Origin: a virus
Length of the DNA stretch: 41,685 nucleotides
Direction: 5' to 3' (one strand)
IMG/VR virus record: IMGVR_UViG_3300033153_005305
Coordinates: 1 to 41,685 of that record
Below are positions 40,566-41,685 of the stretch, one piece after another (the stretch's first letter is position 1; every line of letters begins with the position of its first letter). The notes beneath the pieces were generated by a model. That model worked only from the letters and a program-made list of their open reading frames with translations. It was not told the origin of the DNA and did no database searches. The position numbers were made by a program, and so were the translations under genes.

Positions 40566-40594
40566 ATTATAACTCTTATTTGTGGTAATGTCAA
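40566..40594 (-). promoter_or_regulatory. Perfect sigma-70 consensus promoter, leftward
   Basis: On the minus strand TTGACA (40594-40589), 17 bases, then TATAAT (40571-40566). Both hexamers and the spacing are ideal. Transcription would start near 40559 and drive the six small genes from 40536 to 39253. It lies just outside the left end of the GTCTTG/CAAGAC box region, which could regulate it. Confidence 0.88.
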
Positions 40595-40677
40595 CCTTTA
40601 TTTCAAATTATTTCTAACACCTGTCACTTAGTTTTTTGAGCTTTTAGGCGTCAAAATAAAAAGAGTGACACTTAGAG

Positions 40678-40699
40678 CTAAAGCCGCGAGGCGTTTTAG
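40678..40699 (+). other. Short hairpin beside the box array
   Basis: CTAAAGCC at 40678-40685 pairs with GGC and TTTAG at 40690-40699 around the GCGA tetraloop, with a two-base bulge. GNRA-like loops favour RNA structure. It lies between the leftward promoter and the GGGTCTATAT copies. Confidence 0.4.
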
Positions 40700-40710
40700 A
40701 GTGCGATATA

Positions 40711-40738
40711 GATGGGTCTATATAGATGGGTCTATATG
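40711..40738 (+). repeat. Tandem GATGGGTCTATAT repeats
   Basis: Two 14-bp units, GATGGGTCTATATA (40711-40724) and GATGGGTCTATATG (40725-40738). The core GGGTCTATATG also occurs at 52-62 and 66-76 at the terminase start and inverted at 40798-40808. The shared 13-mer GGGTCTATATGAC (40728-40740) equals 66-78 exactly. If the genome is circular or circularly permuted, all copies lie within about 1.05 kb around the HNH-terminase junction. Confidence 0.78.
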
Positions 40739-40902
40739 ACATAGCTGAATTGACGTTTCCTGCCTATCAGAGGCAATCTGTCTTGTTGTCTTATTTGCAT
40801 ATAGACCCCCAAGACATTGGAAGTACCTTATTCTATTAGGCTTAAGGGGTGCTGTCTTGTTGTCTTGCCTGTTTTACTAAGTCTCACATGAGGGAAACTG
40901 AG

Positions 40903-40948
40903 TTACATACACTTTGAGACTTTATTTATTGTCTAAAGGTGTATGTAA
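40903..40948 (+). ncRNA. 18-bp hairpin with 10-base loop
   Basis: TTACATACACTTTGAGAC (40903-40920) pairs along its whole length with GTCTAAAGGTGTATGTAA (40931-40948) when two G-U pairs are allowed, around the loop TTTATTTATT. There is no T tract and no coding frame. It may be a structured RNA, a replication hairpin or a regulator in the middle of the box array. Typing it as ncRNA is only the closest category. Confidence 0.5.
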
Positions 40949-41151
40949 GTAGTATTACCCTATAAGGGGATAAAGCCCTTTTAGCAAGACAACAAGACAA
41001 AACCTTGTAAGGCTATATACTGTATGCTAGTTACGCTGTCTTGCGGCTTTCGAGGGTGACAAGACAGGCAAGACAGATTGATATAAGTCTTTATTATAAC
41101 AGGTGTTAGGTTTTTAAGTGACAAGACAAATCTAAAAACCCAGCATTTATT

Positions 41152-41160
41152 TGGTATAAT
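41152..41160 (+). promoter_or_regulatory. Extended -10 promoter toward HNH and terminase
   Basis: TGGTATAAT is a perfect extended -10 (TGn plus TATAAT). The -35 position, 17 bases upstream, has no good hexamer, which is usual for extended -10 promoters or for promoters needing an activator. It points right into the HNH gene and, across the window join, to the terminase and late genes. CAAGAC at 41122-41127 lies near the -35 region. Confidence 0.68.
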
Positions 41161-41200
41161 GAGGGTGACAGAGCTATACTATGAATAGGGACAATGGACA

Positions 41201-41602
41201 ATGAAACAAGCTAAATCTATCTGCCGTCAGGTGGGCTGCCCTGTGCTTATAGCCAGGCCCGGGTACTGCGTACAACATGAGAATGTAGAGCGTGGGCGCT
41301 TTAAGGGACTGCGTAAGGCCGCAGGCTCAAGGGCTTTCTATGGGTCACGTAAGTGGACGCTGACAGCTAAGGCATACAGGCGGGCTAACCCACTATGTGC
41401 TGACCATAAGAGCAGAGGCATGATCATAAAGGGCGACTTGGTAGACCATGTTATAGAGCGGCTTACATTGATAGCCAAGGGTTTAGATCCGTGCAGCTGG
41501 GAGTATCTACAGACGCTCTGCCATAGCTGTCACAACAGGAAGCTACGCGCAAGGCAGCATATACATAGCCCTGGAGAACTGGGGGACAATGTTTTTATAT
41601 GA
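41201..41602 (+). CDS. HNH endonuclease
   Basis: 133 aa. The N-terminal C-x(5)-C and C-x(2)-H region (CRQVGCP, GYCVQH), FYGSRKWT, AYRRANPLC, VDHVI and the final CHSCHNRK with zinc Cys pairs form the standard phage HNH. Such enzymes lie beside terminase and help cut packaging ends. It follows the extended -10 promoter with GGGACAATGGACA before the ATG. The catalytic His is in VDHVI, and the distance to CHSCHNRK is normal. Confidence 0.92.
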   Translation: MKQAKSICRQVGCPVLIARPGYCVQHENVERGRFKGLRKAAGSRAFYGSRKWTLTAKAYRRANPLCADHKSRGMIIKGDLVDHVIERLTLIAKGLDPCSWEYLQTLCHSCHNRKLRARQHIHSPGELGDNVFI

Positions 41603-41685
41603 GAGCTAAACTATATAGATGTATGTATGTAAGCCCGTCCATATGGAGGGGGCTATATATTCTCTATAAGCTAAAGTCTAGAGAC
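41603..41685 (+). other. Gene-free right end
   Basis: 83 bases without a gene. GGAGGGGGCTATATATT at 41645-41661 resembles the GGGTCTATATG element. GTCTAGAGAC is the last 10 bases (41676-41685), a perfect 10-bp palindrome apart from a two-base centre. If the genome ends here naturally this could be part of a packaging end; it might also be an arbitrary break. Confidence 0.4.

Larger units (their letters stand above)
40614..41127. repeat. GTCTTG/CAAGAC box array in the gene-free control region
   Basis: No gene is visible from 40537 to 41200. GTCTTG occurs at 40780, 40854, 40862 and 41038; its complement CAAGAC occurs at 40810, 40985, 40993, 41060, 41069 and 41122: ten copies in about 350 bp, often in pairs 8-9 bases apart. 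The paired 14-mer GTCTTGTTGTCTTG (40854-40867) is exactly inverted at 40985-40998. CTAACACCTGT at 40614-40624 and TGTCACTTA at 40622-40630 are both inverted at 41099-41109 and 41115-41123. It may be an operator array, origin or packaging site. Confidence 0.78.

Overview
The window looks like a complete or near-complete genome of a tailed siphovirus (41,685 bp). Packaging, HK97-type head, neck, long non-contractile tail, lysis, replication and small early genes are all present. No gene is cut by either window end: an HNH endonuclease closes the right end and the terminase small subunit opens the left end, which is the usual order across the join of such genomes. I see no integrase, excisionase, recognisable CI-type repressor, tRNA or rRNA gene, and no CRISPR array. 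The host cannot be named. The replication set (DUF2815, DUF2800, PolA, VRR-NUC, SNF2-like helicase, primase-helicase) is common in phages of Firmicutes and of other phyla. The autotransporter-type beta-strand repeats in one tail gene and a small predicted lipoprotein lean weakly toward a diderm host.

Layout. (1) 74-22785, rightward late operon: terminase small and large subunits, portal, ClpP-like protease, capsid, a possible decoration protein, a Lys/Ala-tailed small protein, four neck genes, a virion protein with a hydrophobic N-terminus, two tandem paralogous tail-tube proteins, tail chaperones joined by a -1 frameshift, tape measure, distal tail genes (including a glycosyltransferase-like gene and an autotransporter-repeat gene), an XhlA-like membrane protein and an M15 peptidase. 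(2) 32798-22770, leftward replication operon behind a TTGACA promoter: a small hypothetical protein, a sliding-clamp-like protein, two further proteins, DUF2800 nuclease, DUF2815 ssDNA-binding-like protein, PolA, six small genes, an adenine methyltransferase, VRR-NUC and helicase. (3) 32980-39256, rightward early operon: a paralogous pair of small proteins, a small RHH-like protein, primase-helicase, then many tiny and mostly Cys-rich proteins. (4) 40536-39253, leftward operon of six tiny genes behind a perfect consensus promoter. (5) 40537-41200, a gene-free control region packed with GTCTTG/CAAGAC boxes, inverted repeats and a strong hairpin. It ends in an extended -10 promoter facing the HNH and terminase genes.

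The most unusual signal is a short acidic motif, D-D-L-L-(S/G), shared by four otherwise unrelated leftward-encoded proteins. It forms the C-terminus of the DUF2815 ssDNA-binding-like protein (three copies), of the DUF2800 Cas4/RecB-like nuclease (two copies) and of a small RHH-like protein (one copy), and it is the interdomain linker of a fourth protein. It resembles the acidic protein-recruiting tails of ssDNA-binding proteins and may mark a phage-encoded recruitment code. Other points worth attention are the dense box array at 40.6-41.1 kb, a GGGTCTATATG element on both sides of the HNH/terminase junction, a small gene framed by 15-bp perfect inverted repeats, a clamp-like protein, a P-loop lacking its lysine in the primase-helicase, and a Cys-rich insertion in the SNF2-like helicase.
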